Shown here: piece after piece, positions 1 to 5,819 of the stretch
Layout of the letters: each line of letters begins with the position of its first letter
Position numbering within the stretch: position 1 is the stretch's first letter
Source of the DNA: Candidatus Cloacimonadota bacterium
Lineage (GTDB): Bacteria > Cloacimonadota > Cloacimonadia > Cloacimonadales > Cloacimonadaceae
NCBI GenBank assembly: GCA_017996595.1
Contig: JAGOGT010000084.1
Coordinates: forward strand, 1-5,819
Reading direction: 5' to 3'
Length of the DNA stretch: 5,819 nt
Translations under genes and position numbers: made by a program
The notes under the pieces: generated by a model
The model's database searches: none
Told to the model about the DNA's origin: nothing
The model's input: the letters and a program-made list of their open reading frames with translations, nothing else

Positions 1-4
1 GGAG
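1..4 (+). promoter_or_regulatory. Shine-Dalgarno site of the first gene
   Basis: GGAG lies at the very edge of the window, six bases before the ATG at 11. Sequence and spacing are those of a good ribosome binding site and support that start codon. Confidence 0.7.
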
Positions 5-10
5 TACACC

Positions 11-421
11 ATGAAGCCAGAGATTTGTGCGCTGCTGAAGAAGCTTCAGTGCGTTAGTTTAGCCACCTGCGAGGGAGAAAAGCCCCGCGTGCGTCCCATG
101 ACCATGATACTGTATCAAGAGCGCTTCTTCTTTGCTACAGGCGCTACTGACCATAAAACCACTGAGCTGAAAGCCAATCCCCACGCCGAATTTATGCTCC
201 TCATTCCCGGCGAAGGGAATACCGGATACCTCAGGGGCAGCGGGATAATGCAGGCGGTTAGCGATCATGGCCTGAAAAAAGCAGTAGCCGATTTTGCCCC
301 CTTCATCTATGACTATTTTCATGATGCCCACGATCCCGGCTATGTGCTCTACGAAATGCATGTAAAGAAAATTGGATATATGAAACCCGGTGAAATGTAT
401 GAAACCCTCTACGAGTGCTAA
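11..421 (+). CDS. Pyridoxamine 5'-phosphate oxidase-like (split-barrel, probably FMN-binding) protein
   Basis: A complete 136-residue protein, close to the usual size of small single-domain members of the pyridoxamine 5'-phosphate oxidase-like split-barrel family. Seen in the sequence: a short N-terminal helix (about 1-13), a first strand with VSLAT (15-19), the PRVRPM stretch (25-30), then FFFATGATDHKTTELKANP-type sequence (about 39-57) with the Thr/Lys-rich turn that in this family sits near the flavin phosphate. YLRGSG (73-78) begins the next barrel strand and a helix follows (about 86-103). Family members bind FMN, or sometimes F420 or haem, and reduce or oxidise small molecules; many have no known substrate, so no specific reaction is assigned. 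There is no signal peptide, so it should be cytoplasmic. It is separated from the downstream operon by 192 bases and is probably not part of it. It is too short and divergent to call true PdxH. Family placement is fairly sure; function is unknown. Confidence 0.85.
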   Translation: MKPEICALLKKLQCVSLATCEGEKPRVRPMTMILYQERFFFATGATDHKTTELKANPHAEFMLLIPGEGNTGYLRGSGIMQAVSDHGLKKAVADFAPFIYDYFHDAHDPGYVLYEMHVKKIGYMKPGEMYETLYEC

Positions 422-473
422 ACCCATATAATATATATTGCTTATGGATTATATTCAAATAGGGCAACCAATC
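422..473 (+). promoter_or_regulatory. AT-rich spacer, possible promoter region for the downstream operon
   Basis: The start of this spacer is strongly AT-rich compared with the flanking genes. It contains a perfect TATAAT hexamer (427-432), a 10-base palindrome AATATATATT (430-439) and a 7-base inverted repeat (ATATAAT at 426-432, ATTATAT at 448-454). No convincing -35 hexamer sits 16-18 bases upstream of TATAAT, where the sequence is still the end of the first gene. A promoter for the operon beginning at 614 is expected somewhere in 422-613 and this is the most likely place, but the exact element cannot be fixed by eye. There is no GC-rich hairpin plus U-tract that would make a canonical terminator for the first gene. 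Confidence 0.25.
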
Positions 474-617
474 ATGAAACCGGCACTTTTCCATCTTGCT
501 GCCCATGCGATCCCCATGCGACGCCCATGCAAATGCCCGGTGAGCGCATGGGGATCGCGATGTAACTGCTTATGTACCATACCTGAATGCAAATATGAGG
601 TAACTGATCTGATATGA
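474..617 (+). CDS. Possible small cysteine-rich ORF overlapping the start of the transglutaminase gene
   Basis: An ATG-initiated frame of 47 codons spans most of the intergenic region. The peptide begins MKPALFHLAAHAIPMRR and has six cysteines in 21 residues (C19, C21, C30, C32, C34, C39), then ends in YEVTDLI. Its TGA stop (615-617) overlaps the ATG of the next gene as ATATGA, the arrangement typical of translational coupling. AGGG (461-464), nine bases before the ATG, could be a weak ribosome binding site. Against it: the frame runs through an 11-base tandem repeat and hairpin, and several residues (including some cysteines) are simply what the repeat spells, so it could be a chance frame. 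I recognise no family. It could be a leader peptide, a small metal-binding peptide, or nothing. Confidence 0.2.
   Translation: MKPALFHLAAHAIPMRRPCKCPVSAWGSRCNCLCTIPECKYEVTDLI
502..534. repeat. Three tandem 11-base units starting CCCATGC
   Basis: The units are CCCATGCGATC (502-512), CCCATGCGACG (513-523) and CCCATGCAAAT (524-534). The first seven bases are identical in all three and the period is exactly 11 bases, about one helical turn. The same motif recurs in inverted orientation at 545-558. Confidence 0.8.
504..562. repeat. Long intergenic inverted repeat (potential hairpin)
   Basis: GCGATCCCCATGCG (507-520) is perfectly complementary to CGCATGGGGATCGC (545-558), a 14-base GC-rich stem. 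It extends by three more pairs (504-506 with 560-562) if G559 is bulged. The loop is 24 bases (521-544). There is no run of T after the right arm, so it is not a canonical intrinsic terminator. It could be a REP- or MITE-like palindromic element, an mRNA-stabilising or attenuating hairpin in the leader of the operon, or a binding site for a dimeric regulator. Which of these applies cannot be decided from this one copy. Confidence 0.75.
597..600 (+). promoter_or_regulatory. Candidate, widely spaced Shine-Dalgarno of the transglutaminase gene
   Basis: GAGG is the only purine-rich match upstream of the ATG at 614, but it lies 13 bases from it, longer than the usual 5-9. The start itself is well supported by the signal peptide that follows directly. 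The poor spacing leaves room for coupling to an upstream reading frame. Confidence 0.4.
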
Positions 618-3118
618 AGAAGCTGTATCTGTTGTTCATCCTGTTTTTCGTGCTGGGAAATCTGGCGGCTTTGCCCTCTGCCTATACTTCCCGCGGCAAT
701 CCCGATCTTTTTAAGAAGCTGAAAAGCAAAGCCCAAAGCAACATCAAAATCCTGCCCCCGGAATCACGCCTTGGCTATCAAAAGCTGTTGGGGAAGCATC
801 CTGACTTGCTGATGGCCTACCTTCTGGCCTATGAAAGCAATGTGAATCTGGCCGCTGCTGCACCCGAAGCAGTGCTTAGCAATTACCTGGCAGTAGCTAA
901 GCTGCTGGAAAAGGAGAACTTCAGCTATTCACCTGAGTTCTTCCTTTCCTACATCGCCAGGCAGAGCGTTTCCGATGAAGCTATCACTCCTTACCGTCAA
1001 GCCATGCTGGAAGACGGTTTGCAGGAAGTATTGGATAGTAATCCCGTGCTTTTGGACAGATTCCGGGCCACTGCCTTGTGGTGCGTTTCGCGTCTGCAAT
1101 TCCAGCAAACCTCCGGACGCGATCAAAACCCGCTGGATATCACGCAGCGCTCCCTGATCGGACGTTGCGAAGAGATGCAGATTCTCTTTGTGGCAGCAGC
1201 CCGAACGGTGGGATTGCCTTCCCGGCCTGCCTCCACACCCTGGTGGGCACACATGGATAATAATCATGCCTGGGCGGAAGTATTCCTGGATGGAGCCTGG
1301 CACTATACTGGCGATATGGATGCGGCCTGGTATCCGGATCAAACCTGGTTTAGCGGCATGATCGATAAAACTGTGATGATCCTTGCCGATGGCTCTCTGG
1401 CGGCTGAAAATGACGAAGTTCTTTCCAAAGGAACCTACGATACGCTGATCAATTCCACGCGTAACTATGCCAAAGAACGCACCCGCAAGCTAAAACTGAA
1501 GGTGCTGAAGCAGGATGGCAAACCGGCTGCGAAAGCTACGGTGATACCCATGGTGTTCAATTGGGGTTCTCTGCGCGCCCTATGCTATCTCACCACAGAC
1601 GATAAAGGCTATCTGGAATTCAGTTGTGGCCGCGGTGCCTTTTATCTTTCGATATATCAGGCAGGAACTCAGGCCCAGGAATTTGTGCCCTCAAATGAAG
1701 AGCAGGAGCTGAATATCGAGGTGGTTTTGAAGGAAGGATTTCTCCCTTCTGCCGAGGTGCAATTCAAGTATCCGGGAAATCCCATGACCTGGGATAAGCA
1801 GCCGGAAGCTTATCAAAATGCGGTTAAGACCGAAAAACAGCTTTGGAACGATAAGCAGGACGCTTTCCGCAAACTTGCCAATGAAAATATCAGCCCCACT
1901 GCGGATAGCCTTACTCTGGCTGTTGCCCATGCCTGCAGGGGGAATTGGCCGGCCTTTGCGGATTTTCTGAAACACTATCGCAGCATCGATCCGGATTTTT
2001 GTGAGATGCTGCTGGGCTCTGATCCCAAGTTCTTGTGGCAGGCTGATGCGGATCAATTCCGGGCGCTGTATAGTTTTTACACTGAGCAAAAGCCCAATCT
2101 GCACGGTGCAGATGAAGATCTCATCCTGCTTTCACCCACGGTGTTTTATGAGGAACTTTCCCAGCCCTGGATTGATGACAAGGGGAATGCCCGGCTCTAT
2201 CCGGAAGCGTATCTTGTGGCAGAGGGCACTCCTGCAGAAAAGGTAGCCCGGCTGATGGCTTTGCTGCACAAAAAGCATAAGCTCAAGCCGGCTAAAGCCC
2301 TGTCCGGCTTGCTGCCCTTGCATCTGGCTACCCGGCAAAAATACCTGAGCAATTACCAGTTCAGGATTATGGCTTGCAGCATGCTGCGGGCTAATGGCAT
2401 TCCTGCGGATTACACGCGTTTGCCCGATCTGGTCACGGTTTTTGTGGATGGCGATTGGGAATATTATAACGTGGTGCAGCGCAAGTGGGAAGATCGCTCA
2501 GAAAGTGATGAGGGCAAGGAAGCGCTTCTGAAGCTAAGAATCACCGATGATTCAGGCCTCCCCATTCATGCCGGAGAGGAACAGCTTACCCTTTGCCGCA
2601 ATGTGGAAGGCACTTTCTATCCCTTGGTGAACCGTTTCGAATATCTTGGCAATGGCTGGCATCAAACCCGGTTTAAAGCCCAGAATGCTTATCTGCATTT
2701 CGGCTATCGCGTGTCCGATAGCGATACCCGTTTTATGCAGAATGTAATTGGTGCCGATAGCGATTCCCTGGTAATCAATATCATGGCGAATGATTATCCC
2801 CGAAAGTGGCAGCAGGCTGATTCCCAGATCCTGGCCATGATAAACGATGAAATGCTGGATGCCCACAATCTGATTGTAATTGGAAATTTTGATCAGGAAA
2901 ACAGCCTCCGAACTGCCGATAAGCTCAAAGAGGCAAATCTGGAGTTCCTCTGGCTTGGCTATCAGCAATCCGCCACTCCCCCCGTTAACTATCTGCTGCT
3001 GCCCGCATGGGCTGAAGCGGTTAAACAAGATTCACACAATGCGATGCGCTGCATCACGTTGCTGAAGAAGGACGGAGCCTGGCAAATGTTCGAAGGCCTG
3101 TGGGACAGGCTTCCCTGA
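614..3118 (+). CDS. Exported transglutaminase-like domain protein with a second, degenerate transglutaminase-like half
   Basis: An 834-residue protein. Residues 1 to about 23 form a signal peptide (MKKLY, a hydrophobic core to about 20, then small residues), so it acts outside the cytoplasm. A transglutaminase core follows: GRCEEM with C185, VGLPSRP (199-205), NNHAWAEVFLDGAWHY with H218, and D234, giving the full Cys-His-Asp triad. Residues about 292-350 look like a carboxypeptidase-regulatory Ig-like domain (VLKQDGKPAAKATV, then DDKGYLEF). Residues about 505-620 repeat the first-half layout (SPEFFLSYIAR near 106 versus SPTVFYEEL near 507; GLPSRP versus GIPADY) but lack the triad. A second Ig-like segment (about 636-720) and an alpha/beta tail (about 735-834), perhaps thioredoxin-like without cysteines, complete it. 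Large proteins of this layout are known in Bacteroidetes and relatives. Members of the superfamily may be cysteine proteases or amide-bond transferases; the substrate is unknown. It heads the operon with two glycosyltransferases. Confidence 0.85.
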   Translation: MKKLYLLFILFFVLGNLAALPSAYTSRGNPDLFKKLKSKAQSNIKILPPESRLGYQKLLGKHPDLLMAYLLAYESNVNLAAAAPEAVLSNYLAVAKLLEKENFSYSPEFFLSYIARQSVSDEAITPYRQAMLEDGLQEVLDSNPVLLDRFRATALWCVSRLQFQQTSGRDQNPLDITQRSLIGRCEEMQILFVAAARTVGLPSRPASTPWWAHMDNNHAWAEVFLDGAWHYTGDMDAAWYPDQTWFSGMIDKTVMILADGSLAAENDEVLSKGTYDTLINSTRNYAKERTRKLKLKVLKQDGKPAAKATVIPMVFNWGSLRALCYLTTDDKGYLEFSCGRGAFYLSIYQAGTQAQEFVPSNEEQELNIEVVLKEGFLPSAEVQFKYPGNPMTWDKQPEAYQNAVKTEKQLWNDKQDAFRKLANENISPTADSLTLAVAHACRGNWPAFADFLKHYRSIDPDFCEMLLGSDPKFLWQADADQFRALYSFYTEQKPNLHGADEDLILLSPTVFYEELSQPWIDDKGNARLYPEAYLVAEGTPAEKVARLMALLHKKHKLKPAKALSGLLPLHLATRQKYLSNYQFRIMACSMLRANGIPADYTRLPDLVTVFVDGDWEYYNVVQRKWEDRSESDEGKEALLKLRITDDSGLPIHAGEEQLTLCRNVEGTFYPLVNRFEYLGNGWHQTRFKAQNAYLHFGYRVSDSDTRFMQNVIGADSDSLVINIMANDYPRKWQQADSQILAMINDEMLDAHNLIVIGNFDQENSLRTADKLKEANLEFLWLGYQQSATPPVNYLLLPAWAEAVKQDSHNAMRCITLLKKDGAWQMFEGLWDRLP

Positions 3119-3121
3119 GGA
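3117..3121 (+). promoter_or_regulatory. Shine-Dalgarno site that fixes the GTG start of the first glycosyltransferase
   Basis: GAGGA overlaps the TGA stop of the preceding gene (3116-3118) and lies seven bases before the GTG at 3129. Placement is ideal and it supports the GTG start. Confidence 0.75.
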
Positions 3122-3128
3122 TTCCGCG

Positions 3129-4262
3129 GTGAAAATCTGCATTATCTCCAATGCCCATCCCGCTAGCGATGTGCGGCTCTATTACAAGCTGGCCATCAGC
3201 CTGGCCAAGCAGCATCAGGTGTGGCTGATTACGGCTACCGGTCTGCCCAATAGCGAGCATAATCCCTATCAGATCGTGGTGGAGCCCGATTCTCCACGTC
3301 CGGCATTGAAGCACATCCAGAATGAAGCGCTGAAACTAAAGCCCGATCTGGTGATCTGCGTGGAACCGCTTACCTTGCTGATTGCCAGAGTGTTGAAACG
3401 CAAGCTGAATTGCCGCGTGATCTTCGATGTGCACGAGTTTTATGCCGATGCCTATGCCGAGCGTTTTCCCTTCTTCCTTCGCCCTCTGGCCAAGCTGGCT
3501 TATCTGGCGGGCCTCAAATACCTGCAACGAATTGCCGATGGCGTGTTTTCGGTGAATCAGGATATCCTGAATCAACTTCTGGGAGCGGATAAAGCCCAAA
3601 GGGGAACCGTGCTGCCCAATTACCCGGTGAAAAACGTGTGGGATTATGCCTGCGACACACCCGGAGCGCTGGCGCAGCTTTGTGAGATGCGTTTTGATCT
3701 CATCTATGCCGGAGGTCTCACCGCCCAGCGTGGCATCTTCAAGATTATGAAGGTGGCAACCCTTTTGAAGCACTACTTTCCAGAGCTGAAAATCCTCATT
3801 CTGGGCAAATTCTTCGATCCCAAAGTGGAAGCTGAATTTAACCGCAGCATCAACGATTATAACCTGAATACCGTGATTTATTACCAGCAATGGATTCCTG
3901 CGGAAAAGATCGGACTGCTGCTGAAGCGCTGCCGCTACGGGCTCTGGCTCTTCAATCCGCACAGTCGCAGGTTCCGGCTTTCCATTCCGCTAAAAGTGCT
4001 GGAGTATCTTTCTGCCGGCTTACCCGTGATCACCATCAAAACTCCGCAGATGAAAGCCCTCATCGAATACAACAAACTGGGGGTTTTAACCTCCTATCAC
4101 GCCCGCAATATTGCCGCCACCATCAGCAAAATGCTGCGCCTGGATGAAACTGAATATCAGGCCATGAGCAAACGCTGTTTGGATGTATCTGCCACCCGCT
4201 TCAATTGGGAAGCTCTGGAACCTCAAATCTTTGCGGCCATCTCCCGGGCCATGCAGCGATGA
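3129..4262 (+). CDS. GT4-type glycosyltransferase (GT-B fold), GTG start
   Basis: A 377-residue cytoplasmic or membrane-associated glycosyltransferase, normal length for family GT4. The first codon is GTG, chosen because of the well-placed GAGGA site and because the protein then begins directly with the first Rossmann strand, KICIISNAHPASDVR (2-16). N-terminal domain: DLVICVEP (73-80) and FDVHEFY (99-105), the acidic-His strand end typical of this group. C-terminal domain: LIYAGGLTAQRGI (191-203), the glycine-rich start of the donor-binding domain, LKILILGKF (220-228), and SIPLKVLEYLSAGLPVI (285-301), the nucleotide-sugar-binding segment with K289 and E292. The first Glu of the classical EX7E motif, expected near 284, is Leu, as in a number of GT4 relatives. 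It should move a sugar from a nucleotide-sugar donor to a glycan or lipid-linked acceptor; neither can be named. It starts 10 bases after the transglutaminase gene and overlaps the next gene by four bases. Confidence 0.9.
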   Translation: MKICIISNAHPASDVRLYYKLAISLAKQHQVWLITATGLPNSEHNPYQIVVEPDSPRPALKHIQNEALKLKPDLVICVEPLTLLIARVLKRKLNCRVIFDVHEFYADAYAERFPFFLRPLAKLAYLAGLKYLQRIADGVFSVNQDILNQLLGADKAQRGTVLPNYPVKNVWDYACDTPGALAQLCEMRFDLIYAGGLTAQRGIFKIMKVATLLKHYFPELKILILGKFFDPKVEAEFNRSINDYNLNTVIYYQQWIPAEKIGLLLKRCRYGLWLFNPHSRRFRLSIPLKVLEYLSAGLPVITIKTPQMKALIEYNKLGVLTSYHARNIAATISKMLRLDETEYQAMSKRCLDVSATRFNWEALEPQIFAAISRAMQR

Positions 4263-5539
4263 ACATCCTCTATATCAGCTACTTTTATCCCCCCTTGGGC
4301 GGTCCGGCAGCGATCCGTAACCAAAAAACAGTAAAATACCTTAGCGAACTGGGACATGAGATTGATGTGCTTACCGTGGGCGATATCGAATATGCCAATC
4401 ACGATAGAAGCCTTGTAGCGCAGTGCCGTCAACGCCGTATCATCCGCACCGCTTCGCTCGATCCCATGGCGCTGCAGCGAAAGATTCTGGGCAAAGGCGA
4501 GCTTTCCCAATCTCTTTACCGCCAAACTCCCGAAAAACTGAAGCTCCTTATTCGCCGCCTTTATCCTCTGGATGACAAGGTAGGCTGGCTGCCACCTCTC
4601 ATCAAAGCGGGACGTAAAGCGGTTTCGGAAGAGGATTACGATCTGGTTTTTTGCTCCTGTGGTCCCTTTTCCTCATCTCTGGGAGCGCGGATCATCGCCA
4701 AAAGCAAAAACATTCCCTACGTGCTGGATTGGCGTGATTTCTGGACCACTCTCAGCGATTATGATCTGCATGGCAGCCGCTTTAACCGCATGCTGGCAGA
4801 GCGCTGCGAGTGCCTGGTAATGAAGGATGCCGCAGGAATCGTGTGTGCCACTAAAGGGATCGCTGCTTCCCTGGAAAAATCCTACGGCGAGCTGGTAAAA
4901 GGCAAGCTGCAGGTGATGTACAACGGCCACGACGAAGCGGATTTTATAGGCCTGAAGCCCCGTCCCCTTAGCCCGGATAGCTTTATTCTTGCCTATTTTG
5001 GAGCCATGTATGCCCGCCGCAGCCTGAAGCACCTTTTGCAGGCCATCGCGATTCTGGAGGCCAGGCACGAATTGCCTTCGGGTTTTGAACTGCGTCTCTA
5101 TGGCAACTACTTCCGCGAAACCTATCTGGAAATAGAACAAAGCTCTGTGGCACATCTGGTTAATATTAATCCCGCCTTGCCCCACAACCTGGCTTTGCAG
5201 GAAATGCTCTCGGCGCACGCTCTGCTTTTAGTGATCAATAGCAGCAGCCCCGAAGGCACCCTCACCAGCAAGGTTTTTGAATATCTGCGTTGTGGCCGAC
5301 CGATTTTGGCCCTGGTCCCGCAGCATCGGGAAGTGGCGCGGTTGCTAAAAGAACACGGCCACAATTGCATCGCAGCCATGGAATCCACGGATACGATTGT
5401 GAATGCGCTGCGGAAACTCTTCTTAAATAGTATCATCCCACCCCCAACCAGGAACCATCCTGGATCATACCTTAAGTCATCCTTGATCGCCATCCTGGAT
5501 GCTTATCTGAGGAATCTTGCCGGCAACAAAGGAAAATAA
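4259..5539 (+). CDS. Second GT4-type glycosyltransferase
   Basis: A 426-residue GT-B glycosyltransferase. I place the start at the ATG at 4259, which overlaps the previous stop as ATGA. The frame is open upstream to an ATG at 4205, but that would add 18 unrelated residues before MNILYISYFYPPLGGPAAIR (1-20), the canonical N-terminus of this group with its YPP-x-GG-x-x-x-R acceptor-side loop. Further landmarks: DYDLVFCSCGPFSS (126-139), VLDWRDFW (155-162), VMYNGHDEADF (219-229), FILAYFGAMYARRS (242-255) opening the donor domain, ALLLVINSSSPEG (321-333), and TSKVFEYLRCGRPILA (336-351) with K338 and E341, the nucleotide-sugar-binding segment. No transmembrane segment is evident. There is no good ribosome binding site, so translation probably depends on re-initiation from the preceding gene. 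The N-terminal loop differs from the neighbouring transferase, so this is not a recent duplicate; the two probably add different sugars in one glycan pathway (inference). Confidence 0.9.
   Translation: MNILYISYFYPPLGGPAAIRNQKTVKYLSELGHEIDVLTVGDIEYANHDRSLVAQCRQRRIIRTASLDPMALQRKILGKGELSQSLYRQTPEKLKLLIRRLYPLDDKVGWLPPLIKAGRKAVSEEDYDLVFCSCGPFSSSLGARIIAKSKNIPYVLDWRDFWTTLSDYDLHGSRFNRMLAERCECLVMKDAAGIVCATKGIAASLEKSYGELVKGKLQVMYNGHDEADFIGLKPRPLSPDSFILAYFGAMYARRSLKHLLQAIAILEARHELPSGFELRLYGNYFRETYLEIEQSSVAHLVNINPALPHNLALQEMLSAHALLLVINSSSPEGTLTSKVFEYLRCGRPILALVPQHREVARLLKEHGHNCIAAMESTDTIVNALRKLFLNSIIPPPTRNHPGSYLKSSLIAILDAYLRNLAGNKGK
5528..5533 (+). promoter_or_regulatory. Shine-Dalgarno site of the terminal partial gene
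   Basis: AAAGGA lies within the last codons of the second glycosyltransferase, six bases before the ATG at 5540. It supports a start immediately after the upstream TAA. Confidence 0.65.
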
Positions 5540-5819
5540 ATGAATAAATTGACGATGCTCTCCCTACTCATCTGCCTTGGGGCATTTAGCCTGCTACGGG
5601 CGCAATTCGATGATTTCGTTCCTCAGGAAACCCCTGATCAGGATTATCAAATTTTGCAAAACCAGGAATGGCAGCAACTGGAAGAGATGCTCTCCACGAA
5701 GGGTTTCAGCCGCAGCAGCCTGGCTTTTGAGCGCGATTGGGATCTTTCCACCGCGGGGAAAAGCACCTGGCACATGGATAACCTGAAAGACCCCGAAGCT
5801 TTTTTGAACCAGGCTACGG
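5540..5819 (+). CDS. Exported protein of unknown function, N-terminal part only
   Basis: The frame is open from the ATG at 5540 to the end of the window: 93 codons, no stop, so the gene continues beyond it. The protein begins MNKLTMLSLLICLGAFSLLR, then AQFDDF: a short basic start, a hydrophobic core and a likely signal peptidase I site after RA (about residue 21, LLRA/QF). The absence of cysteine near the predicted cleavage site argues against a lipoprotein; the single Cys (about residue 12) is inside the hydrophobic core. The mature part seen so far is polar and acidic, rich in Gln, Glu and Asp (residues about 22-50), then FERDWDLSTAGKSTWHMDN (about 63-81). I recognise no family. It follows the second glycosyltransferase with no gap (TAA directly before ATG), so it belongs to the same operon and is probably a periplasmic or surface protein. 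Confidence 0.8.
   Translation, partial: MNKLTMLSLLICLGAFSLLRAQFDDFVPQETPDQDYQILQNQEWQQLEEMLSTKGFSRSSLAFERDWDLSTAGKSTWHMDNLKDPEAFLNQAT

Noticed and set aside
507..558. The intergenic hairpin as an intrinsic terminator of the first gene.
   Set aside because: The loop is 24 bases long and no T-rich tract follows the right arm.
2552..3028. A 158-codon minus-strand frame, and similar ones at 929-1342, 1691-2104 and 4673-5218.
   Set aside because: All are opposite well-supported coding sequence and lack recognisable motifs.
3336..3962. A 208-codon open frame on the minus strand.
   Set aside because: It lies entirely opposite the first glycosyltransferase, whose GT4 motifs are clear; its translation shows no domain signature. 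It is an antisense shadow.
4205..4258. An upstream in-frame ATG that would extend the second glycosyltransferase by 18 residues.
   Set aside because: The extra residues lie inside the previous gene, have no homology-like features and precede a textbook GT4 N-terminus; the ATGA overlap at 4259 is the natural start.
3129..5539. The two adjacent glycosyltransferases as a recent tandem duplication.
   Set aside because: Their N-terminal loops, lengths and motif contexts differ clearly; only general GT4 features are shared.
5577..5786. A 69-codon plus-strand frame near the window end.
   Set aside because: It overlaps, in another frame, the partial gene from 5540, which has a good ribosome binding site and a signal peptide.

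Overview
The window comes from a bacterium, probably Gram-negative: two genes begin with clear secretion signals and two neighbours look like cell-surface glycosyltransferases. Base composition is moderate, roughly half G+C by eye. Genes are packed tightly on the + strand, mostly with recognisable Shine-Dalgarno sites. The large transglutaminase-like protein resembles a family I know best from Bacteroidetes and related FCB-group genomes. An uncultured FCB lineage such as Cloacimonadota is possible, but that is a low-confidence inference; there is no rRNA or other taxonomic marker here.

Layout. Positions 11-421 hold a small complete flavin-binding (pyridoxamine 5'-phosphate oxidase-like) protein. 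Next is a 192-base spacer (422-613), the only real non-coding stretch. Its first part is AT-rich and contains a TATAAT hexamer. Its second part has three copies of CCCATGC at an exact 11-base period, with an inverted copy downstream that would form a long hairpin. A 47-codon cysteine-rich reading frame (474-617) also crosses this spacer and ends in an ATGA overlap with the next gene; it may or may not be real.

From 614 to the end of the window there is what looks like one operon of four co-directional genes: (a) an exported 834-residue transglutaminase-like protein with an intact Cys-His-Asp triad and an apparent second, degenerate transglutaminase-like half; (b) a 377-residue GT4-type glycosyltransferase starting at GTG; (c) a second, unrelated-looking GT4-type glycosyltransferase of 426 residues; (d) the first 93 codons of another exported protein that runs off the window. 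The junctions are a 10-base gap, a 4-base ATGA overlap and a 0-base gap, so transcriptional and translational coupling is likely.

How they may work together (inference): the two cytoplasmic glycosyltransferases would build a surface polysaccharide or glycan, while the exported transglutaminase-like protein and the downstream exported protein act in the periplasm or at the cell surface. Nothing in the window identifies the glycan. I see no mobile element, CRISPR array, tRNA or rRNA.
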